64,000 bases of DNA, taken from positions 23,210 to 87,209 of IMG/VR virus record IMGVR_UViG_3300033143_004671. The stretch is one strand, 5' to 3'. Shown here in pieces: positions 41,389 through 49,786 of the stretch. The DNA comes from a virus. The position numbers and the translations under genes are program-made. Within the stretch, counting starts at the first letter, position 1; each line of letters opens with the position of its first letter. The notes beneath the pieces are model-generated. The model was not told the origin of the DNA. It saw only the letters and a list, made by a program, of their open reading frames with translations, and searched no databases.

Positions 41389-43170
41389 CTAGGCCAAATC
41401 AATCACACGGACCTCGGTTGTTCCCGTACCAGAATCGTCGAGCGTCTTGCCCGCCGTTCGCTGAACGTCCACAAAGGCGTTGTTAGTTGCGCCTTCGTAC
41501 ACCTTCGCATAAGCGGCCGCGCCTGCCTCGCCAGCGGGAATGTCTATCGTGCTGTTCTTGACGAGCAAGTTGTCGCAGTTGGCCCGCACGTAGATAATCG
41601 CCGAGGCACCGGCGACTTTCTTCTGGGCCGTGAAGGTCAGGCCGTCGATGAGCGTGTTGACGCAGGCGGTTGTCCCGATGTCGATGTAATCGCAGTGCTC
41701 CGCAATGCAGTTGACAACCCGGCCGTTGGCGACATCGAGAAACAACGCACGCGAACAGAACTCGAAATTGCACGAATCAACGATAGGGCCGACTCCGGAA
41801 CCTCTATACCCATAGGTCGCATTTAGCGCCCGATTATTACGAAAGCGATTGAAGTGGCCACTATCGAGGAAGGCAGTCTCGAAGTCCTGAACCACCACAT
41901 TTTCAACCAGTGCCCGCGTTGTCCACTGCGTTCGGAACCCCGCCCCGGACGCCACGCCCCCCATGTCGGCGATCCGCCCACCGTCCCACCTGCTCTGGTT
42001 GCCCATGACGACGGCTCCGTGGTCGGCGACCGTCCACGTGTCCCACACGAGCAACGCCCCCCGTGCATCCACGCTCGACCCGTCTCGAACGTAGATCGTG
42101 TCGGACAGGTCGTATCGACCGGGGGCCAGCGTGATCGTGCCGCCTCTTACTCCCGATGCCGTTGGCAGGCTTGTAAATGCCTGTTCGGCGTATTCGTTCC
42201 CACCATACTCATAGAAGATCATTTGCAGCATGGTCTCGCTTGGAAACGCTGTGCGTTGAATGTTGCTGGTGATGACGGACGGCACGTCGATATTGACCGT
42301 GCCGGTGTCAGACGACGACCTGAGCACGACGGCGTGGAACGTCCAGTCTTCCCGGCGGTAGTTGCCGGGAAAGTCCCCCTGGGCGATTGACCAAAGTTCG
42401 ATCTCCTCTTGCGCCGGGCGGCTTGCCGTGTGGTGGTAGCCGGTGAAGTGGCAGATCACCATGTAAATCCGCGAATTGTAGACGAAAACGTCGGGACAGA
42501 AGTAATTGTCTCCGAACAGAGGCTGTGTGGATTTCGTCCACGAGGTCAAATTCGTACTGGTGGCGATGGCCGTCCTTCGCGGGAAGACGCCGACGGTATT
42601 GTAGAACAGGTAGTACGTGGACGACACCTTGATAAGGCCGCACGGGTCCAGTTCCGAGGCCAGGGCGTCCCAGGATGTCGTGGCACCCGCGGCCGACATG
42701 GTAAGCACGGCCGTACCGCCGTTCTGCACGGTCCACGCGATGCCATTGGAAGAGGTCGAGTAGAAGATGCCGTCATTGAACCCGCGATGCAATGCCTTCC
42801 ACGTCGTCGCCCCCTCTTTCCAGACCCGTGCAACGGAGTAGTTCGACCACCCGGTAAGCGTTTGAGCATTGCCCCACGTCTTGCCGTCGGTCGAGTCGTA
42901 CCGCTTGTCTTTGTAGAACAGGTAGTACTTGGAATCATCCGCACAGTAAAACGCACACGGGTAGTAGTTGAGTTCACCGGGGATCGAGTCGCCCGTGCGG
43001 GTGAACAGGTTGGTTGTGACTAGCGCATTGGATGCCTCCACTATCTCGACTTCGTCGTTCACGCCATCGCAAACGTAGTCTGCGATGCTCCGTAGTTGAC
43101 GGGGACTATCGGCGGCCACCACGAGGATGGACCGCGTCACCGCCTTTAATGTAGCTGCATTCCACGTCAT
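41389..43170 (-). CDS. Tail spike: beta-propeller plus parallel beta-helix, 593 aa
   Basis: Residues ~65-335 look like a five-bladed glycosidase propeller (YYLFYKDKRYDSTDGKTWGN, STYYLFYNTVGVFPRRTAIA, YFCPDVFVYNSRIYMVICHF). Residues ~340-560 form a right-handed beta-helix of the spike type (LAPGRYDLSDTIYVRDGSSV, RFRNNRALNATYGYRGSGVG, VVNCIAEHCDYIDIGTTACV). Likely depolymerase or receptor-binding spike. G+C-rich compared with both neighbours. The start at 43170 shares its first bases with the downstream fibre gene. Confidence 0.75.
   Translation of the reverse strand: MTWNAATLKAVTRSILVVAADSPRQLRSIADYVCDGVNDEVEIVEASNALVTTNLFTRTGDSIPGELNYYPCAFYCADDSKYYLFYKDKRYDSTDGKTWGNAQTLTGWSNYSVARVWKEGATTWKALHRGFNDGIFYSTSSNGIAWTVQNGGTAVLTMSAAGATTSWDALASELDPCGLIKVSSTYYLFYNTVGVFPRRTAIATSTNLTSWTKSTQPLFGDNYFCPDVFVYNSRIYMVICHFTGYHHTASRPAQEEIELWSIAQGDFPGNYRREDWTFHAVVLRSSSDTGTVNIDVPSVITSNIQRTAFPSETMLQMIFYEYGGNEYAEQAFTSLPTASGVRGGTITLAPGRYDLSDTIYVRDGSSVDARGALLVWDTWTVADHGAVVMGNQSRWDGGRIADMGGVASGAGFRTQWTTRALVENVVVQDFETAFLDSGHFNRFRNNRALNATYGYRGSGVGPIVDSCNFEFCSRALFLDVANGRVVNCIAEHCDYIDIGTTACVNTLIDGLTFTAQKKVAGASAIIYVRANCDNLLVKNSTIDIPAGEAGAAAYAKVYEGATNNAFVDVQRTAGKTLDDSGTGTTEVRVIDLA
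43152..43170 (-). repeat. 19-bp direct repeat at gene start, copy 2
   Basis: Identical to 41293-41311; encodes MTWNAA at the start of the spike gene. Confidence 0.9.
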
Positions 43171-43174
43171 GTTA

Positions 43175-43564
43175 TCATCTTTGCTGCACATACACGGAGG
43201 CCGTCGTATCACTACCCGATGCTGCGGAAGCCTCCAACTTCACCGCAAACAATCCTTTCACCTTCATCCACAAACTACCCGTACCGGACAAGGCGAGAGA
43301 AGTAAAATCTGTACCCGCCCCTTCAATCGGTGGTGTGATGTTGGTCACAAAATCTGACTCGGCATTTGCTATCACTTGGTACGCAGCATCAGGATGTGGC
43401 TTGATGCTTACCTGAAAGGCGTCGAATGCCTTATGAGGGGAGTTCTCGATAGACATCCACATATCCGTCGCCCCCTCGCGAACAAAAATCTCAGCAAGTT
43501 CACCGGTCGATGCCGCTGTAATCGCCACATCCAGGAATGATTGTTTCCAATAAGAACTAGCCAT
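43175..43564 (-). CDS. Putative structural protein, 129 aa
   Basis: Beta-rich with MASSYWKQSFLDVAITAAST start and VKGLFAVKLEASAASGSD near the end. By position, a small head or fibre-associated protein. Unrecognised. Confidence 0.5.
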   Translation of the reverse strand: MASSYWKQSFLDVAITAASTGELAEIFVREGATDMWMSIENSPHKAFDAFQVSIKPHPDAAYQVIANAESDFVTNITPPIEGAGTDFTSLALSGTGSLWMKVKGLFAVKLEASAASGSDTTASVYVQQR

Positions 43565-43691
43565 CTTCAGTTCCCTTAGATGGCTGGTTTGTCGTAATCC
43601 AAACCGGCCATCTTTCTCAGTACCTCACCGTCGCTAACCTGTCCCCGAGGTACGGTGTCCAATGGACAGGTCACTAACACAGCACAGCGAT

Positions 43692-43756
43692 TCCCCGCAT
43701 GGGGTTGGTGAGTGGAATATTTCACCCTCACCCTTTAGCTATGTGCCTAGCTATTC
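43692..43756 (-). repeat. 65-nt structured repeat, copy A
   Basis: About 89% identical to 44792-44856. Contains three hairpins: CCCC GCAT GGGG, GGTGAG...CTCACC with an inner stem, and TAGCTA TGTGCC TAGCTA. It overlaps the last codons of the 127-aa gene. Confidence 0.85.
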
Positions 43757-44134
43757 TTCTTCAGTCTCGGCGATCCTTCTTCGCCTTTTCTTTTTGGCTT
43801 TTCTCGGATCGGTTCCCACATCAGCTTCCTCGTTCGTCCTCGTGGCAATAAGTTTTGCGATAGGGCGAGTTTTGTCGATTGATTGGATCAACCGGTTGGC
43901 TATCCTGGGGGGAACCCACACCTCTGCTGATGTCTCGAAATCCCACACAATCCGGATCTTACCATCGGAACCTACTTCCTGTTTTTTAGTCGGGGCATAG
44001 TTAGTTCCTTCATCGACAAAATCACCTTTCTTGTTTACCTCTACCGATGAAGAAATTGTGACATACCGATGAGGCTGAATCTGTATCAGCATCGTCGGCG
44101 CCTCTTCCTTAGGATCGAACCTATACGCAGCCAT
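43751..44134 (-). CDS. Putative head protein, 127 aa
   Basis: Begins MAAYRFDPKEEAPTMLIQIQ; ends with a basic-acidic tail (DPRKAKKKRRRRIAETEEE). Possibly a minor capsid or neck protein. Its stop codon lies inside repeat copy A. Confidence 0.5.
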   Translation of the reverse strand: MAAYRFDPKEEAPTMLIQIQPHRYVTISSSVEVNKKGDFVDEGTNYAPTKKQEVGSDGKIRIVWDFETSAEVWVPPRIANRLIQSIDKTRPIAKLIATRTNEEADVGTDPRKAKKKRRRRIAETEEE

Positions 44135-44244
44135 CTCACATCTCCGACGCCTTGCTCCTTTCGGCAGCTCGCGTCTAAACCTGATCGCCCGCGTTAACCG
44201 ACGACCAAGTGCTTCTCACAAACCTTACCGTGCCTACGGCGTGC

Positions 44245-44703
44245 CTACGGCGTGATACAAACATCGCTTCCGTCGGCTCCCAAGTAGAATACACCCGACA
44301 CTCCGGTATCGCTAGTCGCGATACCGGTAAACTTAATCCCATCGCTCTCGCCAGAAGCGTCCTCGGAAGCCGACAGGTATATTGTGCTCTGAGCACCAAG
44401 CATAAGCTTTACAGTGTCGCTTAGCCTGACATCACCACCCTGAAAATGCCAGTCACCGGTCAGCTTCGTATCGGTCCCATCATGCGTGATCGATGCATCA
44501 CCAGCATCACCAAACTCAAGTTTTACAGTATCGGACAAGCGAAGGTCCGCACCTTCTATATCCAGTACGCCGTTGGACGAGTCATACCGGAACGCCACGT
44601 CACCATCCGTCCCGAAGTAGAACTCTTTGTCATCTCGCATCCAAACGTCATCGAACGTCTTCTGGAATGCACATGCCGAACGTCCACTAGGAATCGCTCC
44701 CAT
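44245..44703 (-). CDS. Putative capsid decoration or head fibre protein, 152 aa
   Basis: Internal repeat of the LRLSDTVKLEFGDAGDASIT / VRLSDTVKLMLGAQSTIYLS type, a beta-strand repeat seen in phage fibres and decoration proteins. Asp/Gly/Ser-rich. Lies between the two 65-nt repeats. Confidence 0.55.
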   Translation of the reverse strand: MGAIPSGRSACAFQKTFDDVWMRDDKEFYFGTDGDVAFRYDSSNGVLDIEGADLRLSDTVKLEFGDAGDASITHDGTDTKLTGDWHFQGGDVRLSDTVKLMLGAQSTIYLSASEDASGESDGIKFTGIATSDTGVSGVFYLGADGSDVCITP

Positions 44704-44791
44704 GATTTTTACCTCTGTCCGGTCTTATCTCCGATCTGATATGAGCGCCGGACAGCTCTATCAGACCCTGGACACAACACGACACGACACA

Positions 44792-44856
44792 TCCCCGCGT
44801 GGGGTTGGTGAGTGGATGTTTCATCCCTCACCCTTTAGCTATGTGCCTAGCTATTC
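44792..44856 (-). repeat. 65-nt structured repeat, copy B
   Basis: Second copy of 43692-43756, 1100 bases away. The inner stem differs in sequence but still pairs (GGATG TTT CATCC), so the changes are compensatory. Confidence 0.85.
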
Positions 44857-44981
44857 CATATTCAGTTTTCATTCGAGGTCGTGGGTGCCGGGCGGCAGGG
44901 CCAGGAAGAAGGAACCCTGCCAGCCCAGCACCCGACCTCAACACCCAGTATCGTACTGGGGGCCCATCGAGGCCTAGTTCA

Positions 44982-45488
44982 CTAATACGCTGTGCGAGCA
45001 CCGGCCCACGGTGCTTCAAGCAAATCGTGGCCGATAAACACAGCAGAGATTTTACTTCCGGTTCCATCGGAGTCATATTGCACGTTGACATACCTGCTCA
45101 CGTTCGGGAGGTTGATAATATACGTACCATCCTCCGTCAGGTTTGCAATGGTATTGGACGAGACAGTAACATCACTGATCGCCGTACCCAGGTTGCCCTG
45201 TGCATAAAAACTCGAACGGTCAGAAGCAATCAAAACCTTTGCCGTGCCGTCGCTCGCGACAGCGGACAACGCAGTACCACTCGTGGCAAAGTTTGAAGCC
45301 GATGAGGTCCAAACTTCGACGTTCGCCTGATCACTACCAGCGGCATTATCCAGAACGATGACCAGGGTCCCGTTCTGGGCTCCGCCCGTATCCACTTCGT
45401 TGAAGATCAGATCGCTACCGGCCGCGCCTGTGGCGACGTTGTTCATCATCTGGGCGAATCTGGTTTTGAAAATGTTACCTTTCGGCAT
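44982..45488 (-). CDS. Putative capsid cement/head protein, 168 aa
   Basis: Directly downstream of the major capsid gene. Beta-rich and Ala/Ser/Gly/Thr-rich (VTVSSNTIANLTEDGTYIIN), typical of capsid-stabilising proteins. Unrecognised at family level. Confidence 0.55.
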   Translation of the reverse strand: MPKGNIFKTRFAQMMNNVATGAAGSDLIFNEVDTGGAQNGTLVIVLDNAAGSDQANVEVWTSSASNFATSGTALSAVASDGTAKVLIASDRSSFYAQGNLGTAISDVTVSSNTIANLTEDGTYIINLPNVSRYVNVQYDSDGTGSKISAVFIGHDLLEAPWAGARTAY

Positions 45489-45503
45489 TAGTTTTCTCCT
45501 TCA

Positions 45504-46604
45504 CTACGCCTGCAGACCCTTGACGACCACGAAGGCGCCGGGCTGTCTCAGAACCGAACCGACGTGTCGGACGAGTCTGATGGCAATCTGATCTAGTTCG
45601 AAGTAGCGATCACTGGAAGCCTCGATACGCATCGCGCCATTGTCGCCGAGTAGGAGTTCCGACCATCGTCCACCGACCACGTACGACTCGGTCGCGGCGG
45701 GACGGTTTACGATGGATACCTTTGTAGTATGACGGAAGGGAGCACCTTCGATGTTTATCACACCGTTAGCACTGACCCCTTGTCCGGAGCCTTCAGCGAA
45801 GATGTACCTACCGTTGCCATCCTTAAGCTTGCCCAGAGTATGGGCAGTTCTCGGGTGACCGATCCAACCAGTCAACTCCGCATTGGTGTTCAGGCGGACA
45901 TTGTAAATTGCATCCTTAAACGTATCAAACGTCGGGGATGCACTAATGTCCGTAGAAACAATACGAGGATGGTAGTAGATACCCAGCGGCTGTTGACCAC
46001 CGGTACCTTGCAGGATAACCACGTCTTCCTCCAAGGCCATCTCTTCGGCGAGATCCTGGCGTACCAACGCATCAATCGACGTATTGGCATTCTCGATAAG
46101 CTCGCGACTCGTCTTATAGAGGCAGACCGCCTTCTTGAGTTCCAGGGAATCATTACCGAACTCCAGAGTGGTATCCTCTGTGATCGTCGTGTTCTCTGCA
46201 CCCCAAGAAATCGTGGTCGAGGCATCGATCCGATTCATCGTGAGTTTACTACCAGGGAGCGTAATCGTACGAACGCCAGGCATGGCCCGAACCACTGCCG
46301 TCTCTTTCAAGAGCGGAATGATCTCACTCTGCAAAAGCTCAGGAACAAGCACACCACCACGGGTGCCCGTGTCCTGTCCGAGGGCCTTCTCGTAGAGTGC
46401 CTTCTCGACCTCGGCATCGGACCAGTCATCTAGCGTCACACCACGAAGATACTTGGAGATTGAAACCTTCTCCTCTTTCACTACCGCGTCGGCAGAACCC
46501 TGGCTTTTTCTAATGCCCTTTGTCAGACTTGTGGAAAATGCCTTTGCAATGCCTTCGCGGATAGTAGCCAGAAGTTGGGTCCGATCTTCTTTCTTGATCT
46601 TCAT
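45504..46604 (-). CDS. Major capsid protein (HK97 fold)
   Basis: 366 residues. After a ~95-residue N-terminal arm/delta region (charged, helical) comes GGVLVPELLQSEIIPLLKET, the classic HK97 spine entry, then LYKTSRELIENANTSIDALV, EEDVVILQGTGGQQPLGIYY and GWIGHPRTAHTLGKLKDGNG. The N-terminal arm is probably cut off by the prohead protease. Forms the icosahedral shell. Confidence 0.92.
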   Translation of the reverse strand: MKIKKEDRTQLLATIREGIAKAFSTSLTKGIRKSQGSADAVVKEEKVSISKYLRGVTLDDWSDAEVEKALYEKALGQDTGTRGGVLVPELLQSEIIPLLKETAVVRAMPGVRTITLPGSKLTMNRIDASTTISWGAENTTITEDTTLEFGNDSLELKKAVCLYKTSRELIENANTSIDALVRQDLAEEMALEEDVVILQGTGGQQPLGIYYHPRIVSTDISASPTFDTFKDAIYNVRLNTNAELTGWIGHPRTAHTLGKLKDGNGRYIFAEGSGQGVSANGVINIEGAPFRHTTKVSIVNRPAATESYVVGGRWSELLLGDNGAMRIEASSDRYFELDQIAIRLVRHVGSVLRQPGAFVVVKGLQA

Positions 46605-46626
46605 TGTACTTTCCTTTATACGCTAC

Positions 46627-47547
46627 TCACTCAGTCCCTTCCCCGGTCAGACCATCGACGACAGCACTAACAATGTCTGCACCAAGATCAGCAGGACTGA
46701 TTTCTTCTTCATCTCCACGGGCAGAATCCTCTTCCGACCCACTGCCTTGCTCCGACTCTTCGTCAGCAGCCTCGGTCTCTTCGGTATTCTCCGACTCTTC
46801 TTCTTCCTTCCGCCTCGCCTCCAGAGCCGACGCGACACCCTCTATCAATTTTGGTAGCAGGGTTTCTATCAGCTTATCCTGGTCTAAGGCAGGTATCTCT
46901 TCAGTCTCGGTCTCTTCCTGTTCAATCTCTTCCTCGGTCACGTCTTGCTCTTTATCCTCAACGCCTACAAGCTCGGTGTTCACCGCAGCCTTGACGATTG
47001 ATAGCATTGCCTCCTCCAGATCGGGCGGCATATCATCCCTGTACATCCCCAACGTCTCGAGGTGAGGCACGATAGCCTTAGCCACGCATTCCTCGATCAG
47101 TTCCGGAGCACCCTCTCCCAACAGTTCCTCGATCTGTTTCATATCCTCGTCGGATGCCAATAGCACATCCTCGTCGTCTACCGTATCGACGATCTCCGCG
47201 TTCTTCGTCAACCTGAACGTCTGTAGACTCTTGAACCCGGCTTTGTCCTCTCCCCCGTCCACAGAATATGTGATGCCCAGGGCAATATTGGAATCGCCGA
47301 TTGGTTCGTACCACATCGATAAGGCTTTAGCGTTTTCGATCTCCTTGCCATTGATCTTAACTACCGTATCGTCTGGCGTGCCTTTGGTCTCAAACTCTAC
47401 CTTGGCACTTTTGAACTGTTTTTGCACATCCTCTGGATCGTCCACCCGCTTACAGAATAAGAATGGAAGGCTGTTTGCGGGCTTGTCCACGAGGGAAACT
47501 TCATCGACTTGTATATTCCTGAGCCGTCTGATTCTACGCTTCGCCAT
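46627..47547 (-). CDS. Putative scaffold/maturation protein with DEVSLVDKPAN motif
   Basis: 306 residues. QVDEVSLVDKPANSLPF (about 13-29) is the segment seen near the end of many prohead proteases and their capsid substrates. The C-terminal half is extremely acidic and probably helical/disordered (EEEIEQEETETEEIPALDQD). Lies between protease and capsid genes, where a scaffold is expected. Assignment rests on position and composition. Confidence 0.6.
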   Translation of the reverse strand: MAKRRIRRLRNIQVDEVSLVDKPANSLPFLFCKRVDDPEDVQKQFKSAKVEFETKGTPDDTVVKINGKEIENAKALSMWYEPIGDSNIALGITYSVDGGEDKAGFKSLQTFRLTKNAEIVDTVDDEDVLLASDEDMKQIEELLGEGAPELIEECVAKAIVPHLETLGMYRDDMPPDLEEAMLSIVKAAVNTELVGVEDKEQDVTEEEIEQEETETEEIPALDQDKLIETLLPKLIEGVASALEARRKEEEESENTEETEAADEESEQGSGSEEDSARGDEEEISPADLGADIVSAVVDGLTGEGTE

Positions 47548-47732
47548 GATTCAAGGATTCTAGTCTACCCGGTATCACAAAAACTGGCACCTAGAATGGC
47601 GGGCGGCCATCCGACGGTCCTTTCACCTTATAGAATAATAGGTGGGACAGAACGAGGTCTCACCAAACCCAAACAACGCCGACTACCCAAGAGATTTCTC
47701 ATAAAGTTTTTTGTTTCTTCTCCTAAAATTGA

Positions 47733-47758
47733 TATAATGAAATACGTAGTACGTATTT
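47733..47758 (+). promoter_or_regulatory. Promoter -10 box with 9-1-9 palindrome for the HNH gene
   Basis: TATAAT at 47733-47738 is followed by AAATACGTA G TACGTATTT (47740-47758), a perfect palindrome over the expected start of transcription. The -35 region is weak (T-rich). It would drive the rightward HNH gene against the late operon, under repressor control. Confidence 0.6.
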
Positions 47759-47773
47759 ATAGAAAGGACAAAC

Positions 47774-48460
47774 ATGATACGAACCTGCCTGACTTGTAAG
47801 CGCACATTCCAGTCAGATGAGAATATCTACTGCTCGAAGAAGTGTTGTCCCGACAAGACCGATCTGACCGGAGCCCCGACTAGAACGAAAAGCAAAACCC
47901 AAAAAAGGAGGACCTGCGAAACCTGTTTAGCCTCCTTCACTCCTCCCTCGCATGGACCGGACTATGTATACTGCTCCCGAACCTGCACACCTAAAGGACG
48001 CAACAGAAACGGAAATCTTCGGGCCCCCCCTCATACTTGTTATGACAATACCGAATATAGGGACAAACAAAGCAAGGCGTGGAAAGAATACTGGAAGCGA
48101 TGGCGGGAAGAGAACCCGAGGCCCCGCAGACCCTCGGGAGCCTTTCCCGACAACTGGTCGTCTATACGTAAAACCATCATCGGACGAGACGAGGGCACCT
48201 GCCTGGTCTGTCATCAACAGATGGACGAGGTAACCGTCCACTTCATAGACGAGGACAGGACTCACGTATCACCAAACAACCTGGTCACTGTCTGTACCCA
48301 ATGCCATGAAAGCAAAGTTCACAGGATGCCTCCTACGAAACTCAAGGTGAGTGAACGGACGAAACAATGGTTAAAGAACAGGGACCGCTGGAGACGATAC
48401 TTTGAATCGGTGATGTCTAATGAGAGTATGAGGGAGAAGAATAGCTCACTAAGGCTCTAG
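47774..48460 (+). CDS. HNH endonuclease with zinc-finger N-terminus
   Basis: 228 residues. N-terminus has CLTC...CSKKC and CETC...CSRTC treble-clef-like zinc fingers. C-terminus has CLVCHQQMDEVTVHFIDED, then NNLVTVCTQCHESKVH: the HNH core with two CxxC zinc pairs and a catalytic His. It is the only rightward gene in the late region and has its own promoter, as expected for a free-standing homing endonuclease. Leader AGAAAGGACAAAC. Confidence 0.85.
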   Translation: MIRTCLTCKRTFQSDENIYCSKKCCPDKTDLTGAPTRTKSKTQKRRTCETCLASFTPPSHGPDYVYCSRTCTPKGRNRNGNLRAPPHTCYDNTEYRDKQSKAWKEYWKRWREENPRPRRPSGAFPDNWSSIRKTIIGRDEGTCLVCHQQMDEVTVHFIDEDRTHVSPNNLVTVCTQCHESKVHRMPPTKLKVSERTKQWLKNRDRWRRYFESVMSNESMREKNSSLRL

Positions 48461-48483
48461 ATCATTACGCGGATTCCCTAAGG

Positions 48484-48858
48484 TTATTTTTCGTCGAAGG
48501 GGAAAGGAATATTGGCGGCATCAAATGCCCTCTTAGCATCTTCTAGGGCCCGATCATATTCTACTTGACTCGCGGCATTGTCCCTTTCGAGTCCGTCCAG
48601 AATATTCTTCACCCGCTGATTGTACCGGCTCGCCCGCGAACTGTACCGGCTCGGAGGATGAATTGTAATAGTTACATCAGGAGAGTTCACATTCTCGCTA
48701 GGCCCTCTCCTTTCTCCTGCCCTCGATCTTACTTCCACTTCGAGTTTTGGTTCTGTTTCGGAGAACCCCAATACGTCGCTAAGAATGTAAGCACAGACAC
48801 ATACTACAATGAAACAAACAATCCAAATTGTCGATTCGCTCTTCATCCCGCTCTTCAT
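48484..48858 (-). CDS. Signal-anchored membrane protein, 124 aa
   Basis: Residues ~9-28 (STIWIVCFIVVCVCAYILSD) form a transmembrane segment; the rest is polar with a coiled-coil C-terminus (ILDGLERDNAASQVEYDRAL). Could be a spanin-like or superinfection-exclusion protein. Start 48858 or 48846. Confidence 0.55.
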   Translation of the reverse strand: MKSGMKSESTIWIVCFIVVCVCAYILSDVLGFSETEPKLEVEVRSRAGERRGPSENVNSPDVTITIHPPSRYSSRASRYNQRVKNILDGLERDNAASQVEYDRALEDAKRAFDAANIPFPFDEK

Positions 48859-49008
48859 TCCTTTCCCTCAAGGCAAAACAAGGAAGCCGAGGATTGCTAG
48901 GCGAGCCACGCACTCACCTGGTCGTTGTAGATTCCGACACTGTAAGGCTAAAGGCAATCCTCGACTCCCGACTCCACAACAGCAAACAACGCCTGGTACG
49001 TCGAAGTA

Positions 49009-49082
49009 AGGACCCGGCTGGACTCGAACCAGCGGCCTGCGGATTAAAAGCCCGATGCTCTAGCCGACTGAGCTACAGGTCC
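49009..49082 (-). tRNA. tRNA-Lys (anticodon TTT)
   Basis: On the minus strand GGACCTG pairs with CGGGTCC (acceptor), GCTC...GAGC forms the D-arm, the anticodon loop is CTTTTAA, and GCTGG TTCGAGT CCAGC is the T-arm. No CCA is encoded; the discriminator reads T. The first anticodon-stem pair is mismatched. Confidence 0.85.
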
Positions 49083-49197
49083 AAAACTGCTAGGAAGCTA
49101 TGCTGACTTATTCGACCCTACTATTTTAGAAGGGCTTTTTGTCCAGAGTAGAGTTTCCTTCTTTACTACTCACCTTTTAGCAGTCTTTTTATAAGAC

Positions 49198-49270
49198 AAG
49201 GACCGGTAGGATTTGAACCTCACATCTTGCCGTTTCTTTGAACAATGCTCTACCATTGAGCTACGGTCCC
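49198..49270 (-). tRNA. Degenerate tRNA-like gene, probably a pseudo-tRNA
   Basis: Acceptor GGGACCG/CGGTCCT and D-arm GCTC AATGGTA GAGC are intact. The anticodon region (TTGTT CAAAGA AACGG) has only a six-base loop and no T33, and the T-stem needs a bulge (GTGAGG TTCAAAT CCTAC). No anticodon can be assigned safely. Confidence 0.5.
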
Positions 49271-49271
49271 A

Positions 49272-49300
49272 TGTCACGCCCCGATTCAGCGGGGCGTGAC
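49272..49300. other. Perfect G+C-rich hairpin
   Basis: GTCACGCCCC pairs with GGGGCGTGAC over a short loop, directly beside the tRNA-like gene. No T-run on either strand. Function unknown; RNA processing or a recombination mark are possible. Confidence 0.7.
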
Positions 49301-49786
49301 TGTGCAACTCGCATACCCGCGAGGCAATGGGGTATGCCTCTTCGATTGTCTCGATGAGTCCACGATCTCCTTATGCAAATAGTACACCGTGAAACGTCCG
49401 ACAACCGAACGTGAATCATTGCTTCCCTGGCGGGATTCCCCACCCCGCACCACACAGCCGAACCACGGGCAACCCCGGGTGTGCTCCGCGTCGAAGCCAT
49501 GTGGCGGATGGCTCCTACGTGCCCGCGTATCATCGACTGTCCTATCTCCTGCCACAATAACACCGGCGCCGCCACGCCACAGGGAAGCAATATCACAGGG
49601 CCTGTCGGTGCCGTGTACGTCGGCAAGGCGGAGGGAGACCTTGCAACGGTCGAATCGCTGCCTGTCAGAACGACCCGTCCGACAGGCCCATGTTTCGTAT
49701 TCACGTGTCAACCCGCCCTTCAATCCATTATACAATGCTCGAACAAAACATGTTTGTTTTATTTTTCAACGTCCCGCGAACGATCA
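49301..49786. other. G+C-rich block without a convincing gene
   Basis: Several overlapping frames are open on both strands but all have implausible composition and poor starts. A TATAAT box lies on the minus strand at 49728-49733. A weak A/T hairpin (AACAAA ACATG TTTGTT, then T-rich) sits at 49743-49767. It could encode a structured RNA or be a decayed insert. Confidence 0.4.

Noticed and set aside
49261-49735. Two overlapping leftward frames of about 147-149 codons and rightward frames over the same DNA
   Set aside because: All have unlikely composition, no good ribosome site and no recognisable motif; mutually overlapping frames in G+C-rich DNA are expected by chance.
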